From positions 39,873 to 103,872 of the forward strand of contig CATYIV010000002.1 of NCBI GenBank assembly GCA_958407465.1: DNA of 64,000 nucleotides, written 5' to 3'. A model generated the notes under the pieces. It worked only from the letters and a program-made list of their open reading frames with translations. It did no database searches and was not told where the DNA came from. This document shows positions 33,654-50,441 of this stretch, one piece after another. This stretch comes from an uncultured Collinsella sp. (GTDB taxonomy: Bacteria; Actinomycetota; Coriobacteriia; Coriobacteriales; Coriobacteriaceae). Numbering within the stretch: the first letter of the stretch is position 1; every line of letters begins with the position of its first letter. The translations under genes were made by a program, and so were the position numbers.

Positions 33654-33700
33654 CCCAACGGGACTAAAACCATCAGCCCACCGACCTAAGCATTATGAGT

Positions 33701-33930
33701 GGGGGCGTCAGCCAACGAAAACCCGGGCTGCCCAAAGTCAACGCAGGCCGCGCCGCCAAAGGCCAGGCGCAAGGTTTTCGTAGATTCCGCACGAGCCGAA
33801 GAGCACTTAATGTGCTCTTCGTGCGAGCCAGGACTTGACCGAGCGAAAACCTTGCGCCTGGCCTTTGGCGGCGCGGCCGGATGGTGGAATTGTGTGCAGC
33901 CCGGTTTTCCGTTGACCGACGCCGGGGTCC
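33701..33930 (+). repeat. Giant hairpin element, copy 1
   Basis: A perfect 35-bp inner arm (33746-33780 with 33844-33878) encloses the common core (33781-33843), whose apex is GAGCACTTAATGTGCTC. After an internal loop, outer segments pair again: GGGCTGC with GCAGCCC, and CAACGAAAACC with GGTTTTCCGTTG. The right outer arm contains the -35 box of the rplJL promoter. The core is shared with copies at 46.6 and 63.9 kb; the arms are not. Confidence 0.85.
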
Positions 33931-33940
33931 CCGCCATAAT
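33912..33940 (+). promoter_or_regulatory. rplJL promoter
   Basis: TTGACC (33912-33917) and CATAAT (33935-33940) are 17 bases apart, just upstream of the L10 leader. The -35 element lies within the right arm of the giant hairpin. Confidence 0.75.
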
Positions 33941-33957
33941 ACTTTCGGTTCACGCAC

Positions 33958-34091
33958 GAATCCGCTGCCAGAGACAGCCGGTGCAAACGGGCATCGCCCG
34001 CGAGCTTAATGGGATATCCCGCCAGCCGAGGTGGTCGAGTAGATATGTCTTCTCGCCCCCGTCGCTCATGCAGCGCGGGGGCTTTCTTTTT
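33958..34091 (+). promoter_or_regulatory. L10 leader with attenuator upstream of rplJ
   Basis: The segment GAGCTTAATGGGATATCCC followed by GCCAGCCGAGGTGG matches the L10(L12)4 binding region of rplJ leaders (the GCCGAGGT element is diagnostic). It is followed by an intrinsic terminator: GCCCCCGTCGCT (34055-34066) with AGCGCGGGGGC, then TTTCTTTTT to 34091. L10 complex binding is expected to favour termination. Confidence 0.8.
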
Positions 34092-34156
34092 GGACATGCC
34101 CCCGTCACGTCCTTGTGGCGGACCGTGCCCGGAAAGAATTCGAGGAGGTGTAATTC

Positions 34157-34678
34157 ATGCCCCAGCAGTACAAAATCGACAAGGTTGCAGAGATCGAGTC
34201 CCGTATCGCCGAGAACGCCGGTCTGTTCGTCGTCAACTACAACGGTCTGACGGTTAAGCAGGCTCAGGAGCTGCGTCATCAGCTTCGCGAGTGCGGCGCC
34301 GAGATGAAGGTCTACAAGAACAACCTGGTCAAGATCGCTCTCAAGAACCAGGAGCAGCCCGAGCTCGACGAGATCCTCGCCGGCCCCGTCGCTTATGTGT
34401 TCTACGAGTCCGAGCCGGTCGAGGCCGCTAAGGCCCTTAAGGACTTCTCCGCTCAGTCCAAGGGCGTCCTTGAGATCAAGGGCGGTATCTCCGACGGCAA
34501 GGCCGTTTCCGCTGATGATGTTAAGGCTATCGCCGAGCTGCCCACCAAGGATCAGCTTCTCGGCCAGATCGCCGGTCTCATCTCCGGTTTCGCTCGCGAC
34601 ATCGCTGTCTGCGTCAACGGCGTTTCCTCCGGTCTCGCTCGTTCGATCCAGCAGGTCTCCGAGCAGAAGGCAGCCTAG
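34157..34678 (+). CDS. rplJ: 50S ribosomal protein L10
   Basis: A 173-residue L10, the stalk base that carries L7/L12 dimers. N-terminal rRNA-binding domain (YKIDKVAEIESRIAENAGLFVVNYNGL) and a C-terminal helix for L12 binding are present. GAGGAGGTG precedes the ATG. It is autoregulated through the leader described above. Confidence 0.96.
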   Translation: MPQQYKIDKVAEIESRIAENAGLFVVNYNGLTVKQAQELRHQLRECGAEMKVYKNNLVKIALKNQEQPELDEILAGPVAYVFYESEPVEAAKALKDFSAQSKGVLEIKGGISDGKAVSADDVKAIAELPTKDQLLGQIAGLISGFARDIAVCVNGVSSGLARSIQQVSEQKAA

Positions 34679-34780
34679 TCGCTGTTTTCACCCGCGGCGG
34701 CAACGCCGCACCCCTGGCGCATTCGCGCCGTGTTTTAACTGATCTCCGTGCACAGACACGGAAACCGAAAGGACTTAGAA

Positions 34781-35158
34781 ATGGCTAAGCTTACCACCGA
34801 TGAGATCATCGATGCTCTTAAGGAAATGACCCTTCTCGAGGCTTCCGAGCTCGTCAAGGCTATCGAGGACACCTTCGGCGTTTCCGCCGCTGCTCCTGCC
34901 GCCGTTGTCGCCGCTCCCGCTGCTGGCGCTGCTGAGGCCGAGGAGAAGACCGAGTTTGACGTCGTGCTCGAGGGCTTCGGCGACAACAAGATCCAGGTCA
35001 TCAAGGCCGTCCGTGAGCTCACCAGCCTTGGCCTGAAGGAGGCCAAGGAGGTCGTCGAGGGCGCTCCCAAGGCTGTTCTCGAGGGTGCTAAGAAGGAGGA
35101 CGCCGAGGCTGCCAAGGAGAAGCTCGAGGCTGCTGGCGCTGCTGTCACCCTCAAGTAA
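34781..35158 (+). CDS. rplL: 50S ribosomal protein L7/L12
   Basis: A 125-residue L7/L12: N-terminal dimerisation domain ([30 protein letters not shown]), Ala-rich hinge (about 38-55) and C-terminal factor-binding domain ([38 protein letters not shown]). ATG 34781 has GAAAGGA upstream. It recruits translation GTPases. Confidence 0.97.
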   Translation: MAKLTTDEIIDALKEMTLLEASELVKAIEDTFGVSAAAPAAVVAAPAAGAAEAEEKTEFDVVLEGFGDNKIQVIKAVRELTSLGLKEAKEVVEGAPKAVLEGAKKEDAEAAKEKLEAAGAAVTLK

Positions 35159-35185
35159 TCAGGCTTTCTCGCCAGATTTCTTTGC

Positions 35186-35219
35186 AGACGGGGTTCGCAT
35201 TGCGAGCCCCGTCTTTTTT
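35186..35219 (+). terminator. rplJL terminator
   Basis: AGACGGGGTTCGC pairs with GCGAGCCCCGTCT, and seven T follow to 35219. rpoB is therefore not in the same simple transcript; galU intervenes. Confidence 0.9.
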
Positions 35220-35472
35220 GTTATGACCCCTCTATTATGCTGGCTCGGCATGCAAATTGCTGCCGTTTGCGGTGCTTTGGGGTCGCTACCGCTGGGCGAT
35301 AAAATTGCACTATTCGAGCAATAATTTGCGTTGACCTGCTGAAGAATGGCGTTTGCCTGGCGGTAGCGCCTGGTCACGGCGGTAAGATACTTTGGTATCG
35401 CAATTTGGTCTGCGGCCGCCGTGCCGCACGCACAGGGCGCATCCTGCGCCTGCGAAAGGATCCTTGAATAAT

Positions 35473-36381
35473 ATGAAGGCAATCATCCCCGCCGCTGGTC
35501 TTGGCACGCGTTTTCTGCCTGGCACCAAGTGCACGCCCAAAGAGATGCTGCCGGTCCTCGACAAGCCGGTCATCCAGTATGTCGTCGAGGAGGCGCTCGA
35601 TCCCGAGGAGGTCGACGACGCCATCATCGTTACCTCGCCCGGCAAGCCCGAGCTGCTGAACTACTTCCAGCCCGACCGTTCGCTCGAGAACCTGCTGCGC
35701 GAGCGCGGTAAGGACGCCTACGCCGACGCTGTCGCCCATGCGGGCGGTATGCCGGTCGACTTCCGTTATCAGTATGAGCCCAAGGGCCTCGGTCACGCCA
35801 TTCGCTCTGCTGCCGACGCTGTGGCAGGGGAGAACTTCCTGGTTCTTCTGGGCGACTACGTTGTGCCTAACCGCGACATCTGCGACAAGATGCTCGCCGT
35901 CTCTAAGGAGTACGGTGGCGCTTCGGTTATCGCCGTTGCCGCGTGCGCTCCCGAGGAAGTCAGCCGCTACGGCGTTATCGCCGGCGATCGCGTGGGTTCT
36001 CTTGAGGGCTTCGAGAATGCCGCCGACGACGAGCCCGGTTCCGTTTGGCGCATCGGTGGTCTGGTCGAGAAGCCCGCTCCCGAGGCGGCTCCGTCCAACC
36101 TGTACATCGTCGGTCGCTACCTGCTGAGCCCGCTGGTCATGAACCTGCTGGCCGATCAGCAGGCCGGTAAGGGCGGCGAGATCCAGCTGACCGACGCCAT
36201 GGCCCGCTCGCTCGACCGCGAGGCCATGTACGCTGTCGTCATCGACCCGCTGTCGGGCTACGATACCGGTACCCCGTCTGGCTGGATGGCCACCAACGCC
36301 CTCATGGCTGCAAACGATCCTCGCTTTGCTGGTGCCTTCTGGGACGCCATCGACGAGCGCGGCGGTTTGATGCGCAAATAA
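35473..36381 (+). CDS. galU: UTP-glucose-1-phosphate uridylyltransferase
   Basis: A 302-residue GalU making UDP-glucose for cell-envelope glycans. The signature AIIPAAGLGTRFLPGTKCTPKEMLP is at the N-terminus, GLGHAI in mid-protein and GGLVEKP later. ATG 35473 is used; a TTG 9 bases earlier is closer to AAGGA and cannot be excluded. The 250 bases upstream hold no other gene. Its placement between rplL and rpoB interrupts the usual ribosomal order. Confidence 0.94.
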   Translation: MKAIIPAAGLGTRFLPGTKCTPKEMLPVLDKPVIQYVVEEALDPEEVDDAIIVTSPGKPELLNYFQPDRSLENLLRERGKDAYADAVAHAGGMPVDFRYQYEPKGLGHAIRSAADAVAGENFLVLLGDYVVPNRDICDKMLAVSKEYGGASVIAVAACAPEEVSRYGVIAGDRVGSLEGFENAADDEPGSVWRIGGLVEKPAPEAAPSNLYIVGRYLLSPLVMNLLADQQAGKGGEIQLTDAMARSLDREAMYAVVIDPLSGYDTGTPSGWMATNALMAANDPRFAGAFWDAIDERGGLMRK

Positions 36382-36401
36382 GCCTTCGGGCATCGACATT
36401 T

Positions 36402-36434
36402 ACGGGTGCGGACTTCGGTTCGCGCCCGTTTTTT
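36402..36434 (+). terminator. galU terminator
   Basis: ACGGG/CCCGT and GCG/CGC form the stem with two small bulges, followed by six T ending at 36434. Confidence 0.8.
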
Positions 36435-36476
36435 ATAAGAGCTGCGATTGCCGGCTCTCTGTTCACAGAAAATATA

Positions 36477-36490
36477 TGAACAGATGTTCG
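36477..36490. promoter_or_regulatory. LexA-like SOS box without an SOS gene
   Basis: TGAACAGATGTTCG fits the Gram-positive/actinobacterial pattern GAAC-N4-GTTC. No SOS-type gene or credible small frame lies beside it; rpoB begins 180 bases downstream. Confidence 0.4.
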
Positions 36491-36567
36491 ATACACATAC
36501 ATCTACCTGCGTGTTTTCTGCCGAAAAAATTTGCTACTCCAAAAACTCAATCGCGTCAAGGCTTTTC

Positions 36568-36595
36568 TTGCCCAACGGTCGGTACCTGATAAACT
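36568..36595 (+). promoter_or_regulatory. rpoBC promoter
   Basis: TTGCCC (36568-36573) and TAAACT (36590-36595) are 16 bases apart, with the rpoB start 74 bases beyond. Confidence 0.55.
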
Positions 36596-36668
36596 ATTAG
36601 GTTGCGATAACTGGCGAAGCTATGCCTCGCCAACCCACCGAGCATTTCCGTGAAGGAGGAAAAACCTG

Positions 36669-40160
<3,492 letters not shown>

Positions 40161-40166
40161 TTGACT

Positions 40167-44642
<4,476 letters not shown>

Positions 44643-44668
44643 TTTCCTAGTACGTTAACCGTCCTTCC

Positions 44669-44705
44669 AAAGACCCGCTTCCCAACAGGGGAGCGGGTCT
44701 TTTTT
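44669..44705 (+). terminator. rpoBC terminator
   Basis: AAAGACCCGCT pairs with AGCGGGTCTTT, extended by TCCC/GGGG, and a T-run ends at 44705. Confidence 0.9.
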
Positions 44706-44714
44706 GTTGAAGAA

Positions 44715-44751
44715 AACCTACCAAAAAGGGACAGGTTTATTTTGGTAGGTT
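44715..44751. repeat. Palindrome with GGGACAGGTTTA loop
   Basis: AACCTACCAAAA (44715-44726) pairs exactly with TTTTGGTAGGTT (44740-44751). The loop is the complement of the AAACCTGTCCC loop at 18096, so this copy is in opposite orientation. Confidence 0.75.
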
Positions 44752-44843
44752 ATTCCTGCTTGAATTTGAAACATTTCGTTCGGTCAAAGCGTATCTATGG
44801 TGAGGGCCTCAGCAAGAAACATCAGCATCACCGGGAGGTGATT

Positions 44844-45362
44844 ATGGAAGAACAAGCATTTAGACAGGCGGTCGAAGATTACCGGGATGTCGTGTTTCGG
44901 ATCGCATTGACGTACCTACGCGATCGTGCCGATGCCGACGATGTTGCCCAAGATGTCTTTCTTAAGTTGCTCAAAAGCGATGGACACTTTGAAAGTTGGG
45001 AGCATCTTCGTCGCTGGCTTATTCGGGTCACGATCAATGAATGCAAATCGCTCTTTCGAAAGCCATGGAGGCGCATAGAGGATATTGAGAACTTGGCCGA
45101 TTCACTCTCGGCAGCGCAGGATGAGACCAAGGTGGTCCTGTCAGACGTTATGCGACTTCCGGAACGATTCCGTGTTCCCATCGTGCTCTATTACTATCTA
45201 GGCTTTTCGACCTCAGAGATTGCCGAGTTGTTGCATGTACCAGCCGCGACCGTTCGAACGCGTTTAGCTCGCGGTCGATCGAAGCTCAAATTCATCCTAG
45301 AGGAGGGCGACCGTGAAATCCAATCAAATCAAGCAGGCCTTCGAGTCCATCCAAGCCGATAG
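44844..45362 (+). CDS. ECF-type RNA polymerase sigma factor
   Basis: A 172-residue sigma-70 family factor of the extracytoplasmic-function class. Region 2 (FRIALTYLRDRADADDVAQDVFLKLL) and region 4 (LGFSTSEIAELLHVPAATVRTRLARGRSKLK) are both clear. ATG 44844 has GGGAGGTG upstream. It overlaps the membrane protein gene behind it by 50 bases, typical of a sigma/anti-sigma pair. Codon use is less GC-biased than in the flanking ribosomal genes. Confidence 0.88.
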   Translation: MEEQAFRQAVEDYRDVVFRIALTYLRDRADADDVAQDVFLKLLKSDGHFESWEHLRRWLIRVTINECKSLFRKPWRRIEDIENLADSLSAAQDETKVVLSDVMRLPERFRVPIVLYYYLGFSTSEIAELLHVPAATVRTRLARGRSKLKFILEEGDREIQSNQAGLRVHPSR

Positions 45363-46389
45363 CAATCTTGCAGATCGCGTTCTTAATGCAGCTGAAGGCG
45401 AGCCGCTTCGCAAAAGGGGTCATGCTAAGCCCCTCTATGTTGCGGTTATCGGATGTCTTGCCGGAGTGTTGGCGACCGGAGGGGTCGCCTACGCCGTTGT
45501 CAATTCCAGCTATTTTGCCTCAGCCTGGGGAAACCACGGCAACGGGGATTCCATTACCTGGACCAACGGCGGCTCATCGGGAACTAAATATACCTACACC
45601 AGAGAGTTTGGCGATGGCATCGCGCCCCAAAGCCTGGAGGGCACAGTCCAGAAGGTTAATCTGTCCGTCGAGGGTAACGGCTATACGCTTGATATCCATG
45701 AGATGGCAATCGACCAAAACGGCTGCGGAGCCGTGACGTTTACGTTGTCCAATCCAAATGGAGTTAACTACTACAAGCCAGCAGCAGAGATTGGCGAACT
45801 TGTTCTCTATGGTGAAGAAGAACAGGGCATCGGCACGCCCGATATGAAGTTCGGCGAGGAATGGCCTGACACACGCAGCACAATTGATAAGGACACATCA
45901 AGCGATACTGTCATTAATGGCACGATGTACTTTGCCGCTATGGATCGCGAGCGAGATTTGCAACATGCGGTCACCTGGAATATCCACTGGACCGAGGGTG
46001 AAGGTGAGAGTGCGAGGCGGTTTGAGGCGTCGACACCCGAGTTCAATATTGGAGCGTACGTCGATACAAAGGAACTCCGCTCCGGTGACTCGCCTCTTGA
46101 GATTAGCCCGTTTTCCATCCAGACGCACATCGATGATTTGGGCTATGAAGCAGTTGATAATAAGCTGACCGTCAGCTACAAGGATGGATCGGAGCAGATT
46201 ATCGAAGATGACGACGCAGGGGTGTTCAACTTATATTTTTCTTATGGGCGCAATAGCGGAGAGAACATCTGGGTGCCAACGAAGTTGATTGATGTCGAAC
46301 AAGTGGTCTCAGTAACGCTTGAGGGCACGAGGTGCACGTCAACAGGGGAGACCGAAACAAAAGTACCCTTTACCATCGTCTATTCGTAA
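45313..46389 (+). CDS. Membrane-anchored putative anti-sigma factor
   Basis: A 358-residue protein. A cytosolic segment of about 38 residues is followed by one membrane helix (residues 40-63, YVAVIGCLAGVLATGGVAYAVV) and a large extracytoplasmic part rich in Asn, Gly and Ser. This resembles DUF4179-like partners of ECF factors. The start is GTG 45313, inside the sigma gene. Anti-sigma function is inferred from topology and overlap. Confidence 0.65.
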   Translation: MKSNQIKQAFESIQADSNLADRVLNAAEGEPLRKRGHAKPLYVAVIGCLAGVLATGGVAYAVVNSSYFASAWGNHGNGDSITWTNGGSSGTKYTYTREFGDGIAPQSLEGTVQKVNLSVEGNGYTLDIHEMAIDQNGCGAVTFTLSNPNGVNYYKPAAEIGELVLYGEEEQGIGTPDMKFGEEWPDTRSTIDKDTSSDTVINGTMYFAAMDRERDLQHAVTWNIHWTEGEGESARRFEASTPEFNIGAYVDTKELRSGDSPLEISPFSIQTHIDDLGYEAVDNKLTVSYKDGSEQIIEDDDAGVFNLYFSYGRNSGENIWVPTKLIDVEQVVSVTLEGTRCTSTGETETKVPFTIVYS

Positions 46390-46394
46390 GGTCT

Positions 46395-46429
46395 GAGGCC
46401 GCTTCCTACTAGGGGAAGCGGCCTCTTTT
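46395..46429 (+). terminator. Terminator of the sigma/anti-sigma operon
   Basis: GAGGCCGCTTCC (46395-46406) pairs exactly with 46414-46425, then TTTT. Confidence 0.88.
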
Positions 46430-46507
46430 GCGTTAAATGGAAACGCCGCCGATTTCCATGCGTCAGATGAGAGCAGATTACCGCTGGAGCGCGACGTTTC
46501 ACCAGAT

Positions 46508-46546
46508 AAAACCGAACAAAATAAACCTGTCCCTTTTTGGCGGGTA
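46508..46546. repeat. Decayed CTGTCCC palindrome
   Basis: ACCGAACAAAATAAACCTG then TCCCTTTTTGGCGGGT keeps the loop of the family but the arms have lost several pairs. It lies just before giant hairpin copy 2. Confidence 0.5.
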
Positions 46547-46564
46547 GCGTTGCCCCGCCGAGCA

Positions 46565-46711
46565 CGTCGGATTCCCGGCCCGGGCGGCCGGCGGCTTAAG
46601 TTTGTCGCGAGTTCCGCACGAGCCGGAGAGCACTTAATGTGCTCTCCGTGCGAGTCAGGACTGTAGAGCAGCAAACTTAACCCCCGCGCCGCCCGGTCCG
46701 GGAATCCACCC
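46565..46711 (+). repeat. Giant hairpin element, copy 2
   Basis: Left arm about 46569-46607 (GGATTCCCGG at the outside, CTTAAGTTTG inside) pairs with 46671-46707 (CAAACTTAA ... CCGGGAATCC) with several mismatches in the GC-rich middle. The core 46608-46670 matches that of copy 3 at nearly every base. It fills the spacer before the rpsL promoter. Confidence 0.85.
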
Positions 46712-46791
46712 CCGCGCACAGAAAGGGATTCCTTTTGTGTAGGCTTTGCGGAAATGTGCCAATTTTGGGATACGCCCGGCGGCGTGGTCTG

Positions 46792-46820
46792 TTGACGGCA
46801 CAGCTAACGCCACGTATCCT
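46792..46820 (+). promoter_or_regulatory. str operon promoter
   Basis: TTGACG (46792-46797) and TATCCT (46815-46820) are 17 bases apart, 94 bases before rpsL. Confidence 0.75.
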
Positions 46821-46913
46821 ATCGAACTGCGTGTTTCGTAGGGGGATGCTGACCCCTCGATTCAAGCCGTTGCACTTTACAGAAAGCTGGAATCATTCGA
46901 GAAGGAGTACGCT

Positions 46914-47291
46914 TTGCCTACTATTAACCAGCTGGTTCGCCAGGGCCGTCGTTCCGTGCCCAAGAAGTCCAAGAACGCTGCTCTGCAGCACAACTCCCAG
47001 AAGCGCGGCGTGTGCACCCGCGTCTTCACCACGAGCCCCAAGAAGCCGAACTCGGCTCTTCGTAAGGTTGCCCGTGTTCGCCTTGTCAACGGCATCGAAG
47101 TTACTGCTTACATCCCGGGTGAGGGCCACAACCTGCAGGAGCACTCCATCGTGCTCGTTCGCGGCGGTCGTGTCCGTGACCTCCCTGGTGTCCGTTATCA
47201 CGTCATCCGTGGCGCCTACGACGCTGCTCCGGTCCAGAACCGTATGCAGGCCCGTTCCAAGTACGGTGCTAAGCGCCCCAAGGCCAAATAA
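46914..47291 (+). CDS. rpsL: 30S ribosomal protein S12
   Basis: A 125-residue S12 of the decoding centre. [11 protein letters not shown], the streptomycin-site segment [13 protein letters not shown] and the later [13 protein letters not shown] are conserved; the residues linked to resistance (Lys in PKKPN, Lys-equivalent Arg in GRVRDLPG) look wild type as read. Start TTG 46914 has AAGGAG upstream. Confidence 0.97.
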   Translation: MPTINQLVRQGRRSVPKKSKNAALQHNSQKRGVCTRVFTTSPKKPNSALRKVARVRLVNGIEVTAYIPGEGHNLQEHSIVLVRGGRVRDLPGVRYHVIRGAYDAAPVQNRMQARSKYGAKRPKAK

Positions 47292-47364
47292 GCCAGATAA
47301 CGTTTTGATACTTTCGCCGTGTGCCGCCTAAGCGCCGCACGGTAGACACTTAAGGAGATTTCAC

Positions 47365-47838
47365 ATGCCGCGTCGTGCAGCAGCTAATCGTCGTGAGGTT
47401 CAGCCTGACGCCGTTTACAACAACCGCCTGGTGACTCAGCTCATCAACAAGGTCCTTCTTGACGGCAAGAAGGCCACCGCTGAGCGCATCGTTTACACCG
47501 CTTTCGAGATCGTTGCCGAGAAGTCCGAGGGTGGCGACGCTCTCGCTACCTTCAAGAAGGCTATGGACAACGTCAAGCCCACGCTCGAGGTTAAGCCCAA
47601 GCGTGTCGGTGGCGCTACCTATCAGGTCCCGATGGAGGTCAACTCCCGTCGTTCCACCGCTCTGGGTATCCGCTGGATCGTCAACTTCTCCCGCGCTCGC
47701 AAGGAGAAGACCATGGCCGAGCGTCTCGCCAACGAGATTCTCGACGCTTCCAACGGCCTGGGCGCTTCCGTCAAGAAGCGTGAGGACGTCTTCAAGATGG
47801 CCGAGGCCAACCGCGCGTTCTCTCACTATCGTTGGTAA
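47365..47838 (+). CDS. rpsG: 30S ribosomal protein S7
   Basis: A 157-residue S7 ([20 protein letters not shown]), the assembly initiator of the 30S head. [16 protein letters not shown] and [10 protein letters not shown] segments are typical. AAGGAG precedes the ATG. Operon with rpsL and fusA. Confidence 0.97.
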   Translation: MPRRAAANRREVQPDAVYNNRLVTQLINKVLLDGKKATAERIVYTAFEIVAEKSEGGDALATFKKAMDNVKPTLEVKPKRVGGATYQVPMEVNSRRSTALGIRWIVNFSRARKEKTMAERLANEILDASNGLGASVKKREDVFKMAEANRAFSHYRW

Positions 47839-47857
47839 GTTAAGGTAAGGAACTAAC

Positions 47858-49957
47858 ATGGCTAAGCCTAAGTACAAGCTTTCCGATACCCGTAACATCG
47901 GCATCATGGCCCACATCGATGCCGGTAAGACCACCACGACCGAGCGTATTCTTTACTACACCGGTAAGACCCACAAGATCGGTGAGGTCCATGAGGGCGC
48001 TGCCACCATGGACTGGATGGTTCAGGAGCAGGAGCGCGGCGTAACCATTACCTCCGCTGCTACCACGTGCTTCTGGAACAAGGACGGTAAGGACTACCGC
48101 ATCCAGATCATCGACACCCCGGGCCACGTTGACTTCACCGCCGAGGTCGAGCGCTGCCTGCGCGTCCTCGATGGCGCTGTCGCCGTCTTCGACGCCGTTG
48201 CCGGCGTTCAGCCCCAGTCTGAGACCGTTTGGCGTCAGGCTTCTACCTTCAACGTCCCCCGCATCGCCTTCATCAATAAGTATGACCGCGTGGGCGCTGA
48301 CTTCTTCAACGCTATCGAGACCATGAAGGATCGTCTCGACGCTAACGCCGTGGCCGCTCAGGTCCCGATGGGCGCCGAGGACAACTTCTGGGGCGTCATC
48401 GACCTGGTCACCATGACTGCATGGGACTTCAAGGCCGACGAGAAGGGTATGACCTACCCCGAGCCGATGGACGAGATTCCGGCTGAGTTTGCCGACATCG
48501 CTGCCACCAAGCGCGAGGAGCTCCTCGACGCTGCTGCCAGCTTTGACGACGAGCTCATGGAGAAGATCCTCATGGAGGAGGACTTCACCGTCGAGGAGCT
48601 CAAGGCTGCTCTGCGTAAGGGCGTTCTGGCCAACGAGCTCAACCTCGTCTTCGTGGGCTCCGCCTACAAGAACAAGGGCGTCCAGGAGCTGCTCGACGCT
48701 GTCGTCGACTACCTGCCCAGCCCGCTCGACGTTGAGGCCGTCACCGGTACCGATCCGGACACCGGCGAGGAGATCCAGCGTCATCCTTCCTTCGACGAGC
48801 CCTTCTCCGGCCTGGTCTTCAAGATCATGACCGACCCGTTCGTCGGTAAGCTCACCTATGTCCGCGTTTACTCCGGCCGTGCCGAGTCCGGCTCCTACGT
48901 GGTCAACGCTTCCAACGGTCAGCGCGAGCGCCTCGGCCGCATCCTCGAGATGAACGCCGCCGAGCGTATCGACCGTGACGACGCCGCCGCCGGCGACATC
49001 GTCGCTTGCGTCGGCTTCAAGAACTCCACCACCGGTGACACCCTGTGCGCCGAGGGCAAGGAGATCGTCCTCGAGAAGATCGAGTTCGCTAAGCCCGTTA
49101 TCGACGTTGCCATCGAGCCCAAGACCAAGGCCGAGCAGGACAAGATGTCCCTGGCTCTGACCAAGCTCGCCGAGGAGGACCCGACCTTCCAGGTGTCCAC
49201 CAACCACGAGACCGGCCAGACCATCATCGCCGGCATGGGCGAGCTGCACCTCGAGATCATCGTCGACCGTCTGCTCCGCGAGTTCAAGGTTGACGCTAAC
49301 GTTGGTAAGCCCCAGGTTGCCTACCGCGAGACCGCTGGTCACGACGTCGAGAAGGCTGAGGGCAAGTTCGTCCGTCAGTCCGGTGGTCGCGGTCAGTATG
49401 GCCACGCCGTCATCAAGCTCGAGAAGATGGAGGAGGGCTTCGGCTACGAGTTCGTCAACGCTATCGTCGGCGGCGTCGTGCCCAAGGAGTACATCCCGTC
49501 CATCGACAAGGGCATCCAGGAGGCCCTGAACACCGGTGTTATCGCCGGCTTCCCGGTCCTCGACGTTAAGGTCACCCTGTTCGACGGTTCTTACCACGAG
49601 GTCGACTCCTCCGAGGCCGCCTTCAAGATCGCCGGTTCCATGGCTATCAAGGACGCCCTCAAGAAGTCCGATCCGCAGCTGCTCGAGCCGATCATGGCTG
49701 TCGAGGTCGAGACCCCCGAGCAGTACATGGGCGACGTTATGGGCAACCTCTCCGGTCGCCGCGGCAAGATCGAGGGCATGGAGGATCGCAAGAACAGCAA
49801 GCTCATCCGTGCCAAGGTGCCGCTGGGCGAGATGTTCGGTTACGCTACCGACCTTCGCTCCCAGACCCAGGGCCGTGCATCCTACACGATGCAGTTCGAC
49901 TCTTATGAGCCCGCGCCCAAGTCCATCGTGGACGAGGTCATGAGCAAGAACGCCTAA
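47858..49957 (+). CDS. fusA: Elongation factor G
   Basis: A 699-residue EF-G that drives translocation. G motifs: [15 protein letters not shown], the switch [19 protein letters not shown] and NKYDRVG. Domains III-V follow ([26 protein letters not shown]). AAGGTAAGGA precedes the ATG. Confidence 0.98.
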   Translation: MAKPKYKLSDTRNIGIMAHIDAGKTTTTERILYYTGKTHKIGEVHEGAATMDWMVQEQERGVTITSAATTCFWNKDGKDYRIQIIDTPGHVDFTAEVERCLRVLDGAVAVFDAVAGVQPQSETVWRQASTFNVPRIAFINKYDRVGADFFNAIETMKDRLDANAVAAQVPMGAEDNFWGVIDLVTMTAWDFKADEKGMTYPEPMDEIPAEFADIAATKREELLDAAASFDDELMEKILMEEDFTVEELKAALRKGVLANELNLVFVGSAYKNKGVQELLDAVVDYLPSPLDVEAVTGTDPDTGEEIQRHPSFDEPFSGLVFKIMTDPFVGKLTYVRVYSGRAESGSYVVNASNGQRERLGRILEMNAAERIDRDDAAAGDIVACVGFKNSTTGDTLCAEGKEIVLEKIEFAKPVIDVAIEPKTKAEQDKMSLALTKLAEEDPTFQVSTNHETGQTIIAGMGELHLEIIVDRLLREFKVDANVGKPQVAYRETAGHDVEKAEGKFVRQSGGRGQYGHAVIKLEKMEEGFGYEFVNAIVGGVVPKEYIPSIDKGIQEALNTGVIAGFPVLDVKVTLFDGSYHEVDSSEAAFKIAGSMAIKDALKKSDPQLLEPIMAVEVETPEQYMGDVMGNLSGRRGKIEGMEDRKNSKLIRAKVPLGEMFGYATDLRSQTQGRASYTMQFDSYEPAPKSIVDEVMSKNA

Positions 49958-50017
49958 GTTCGAGCTCCCTGTTACGTAATCCGCGAGAACATCTCTCGCA
50001 CTCTTTGGAGGTTTAAG

Positions 50018-50326
50018 TTGGCTACCCAGAAGATCCGCATTCGCCTCAAGGGCTATGATCACGAGGTCGTCGATCAGTCCGCGAAGCTCATCGTCGAGAC
50101 CGCTCAGAAGACCGGCGCTCGCGTTTCCGGTCCTGTCCCCCTGCCCACCGAGCGCAACCTGTACACGGTTATCCGCTCGCCGCACGTGAACAAGGACTCC
50201 CGTGAGCAGTTCGAGATGCGCACCCACAAGCGCCTCATCGACATCCTCGACCCCACCTCGGGCACCGTTGATTCGCTCATGCGTCTCGACCTCCCCGCTG
50301 GCGTCGACATCGACATCAAGCTCTAA
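50018..50326 (+). CDS. rpsJ: 30S ribosomal protein S10
   Basis: A 102-residue S10 ([48 protein letters not shown]), also part of the NusB-NusE antitermination complex. Start TTG 50018 has TGGAGG upstream. A strong terminator follows at once, so S10 is cut off from rplC and the rest of the S10 cluster, which does not follow here. Confidence 0.97.
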   Translation: MATQKIRIRLKGYDHEVVDQSAKLIVETAQKTGARVSGPVPLPTERNLYTVIRSPHVNKDSREQFEMRTHKRLIDILDPTSGTVDSLMRLDLPAGVDIDIKL

Positions 50327-50346
50327 GCGATATCGCTCATAGCTTA

Positions 50347-50385
50347 AAGGGCCCCGCTGCCGTAACGGCAGCGGGGCCCTTTTGT
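50347..50385 (+). terminator. str operon terminator
   Basis: AAGGGCCCCGCTGCCG pairs perfectly with CGGCAGCGGGGCCCTT around TAA, then TTTTG. Confidence 0.93.
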
Positions 50386-50441
50386 TTTGAATGATGGTTT
50401 GGACTGCGGGGTAATGCTGTCGAGTAGGTGGTTGCGGCGCC

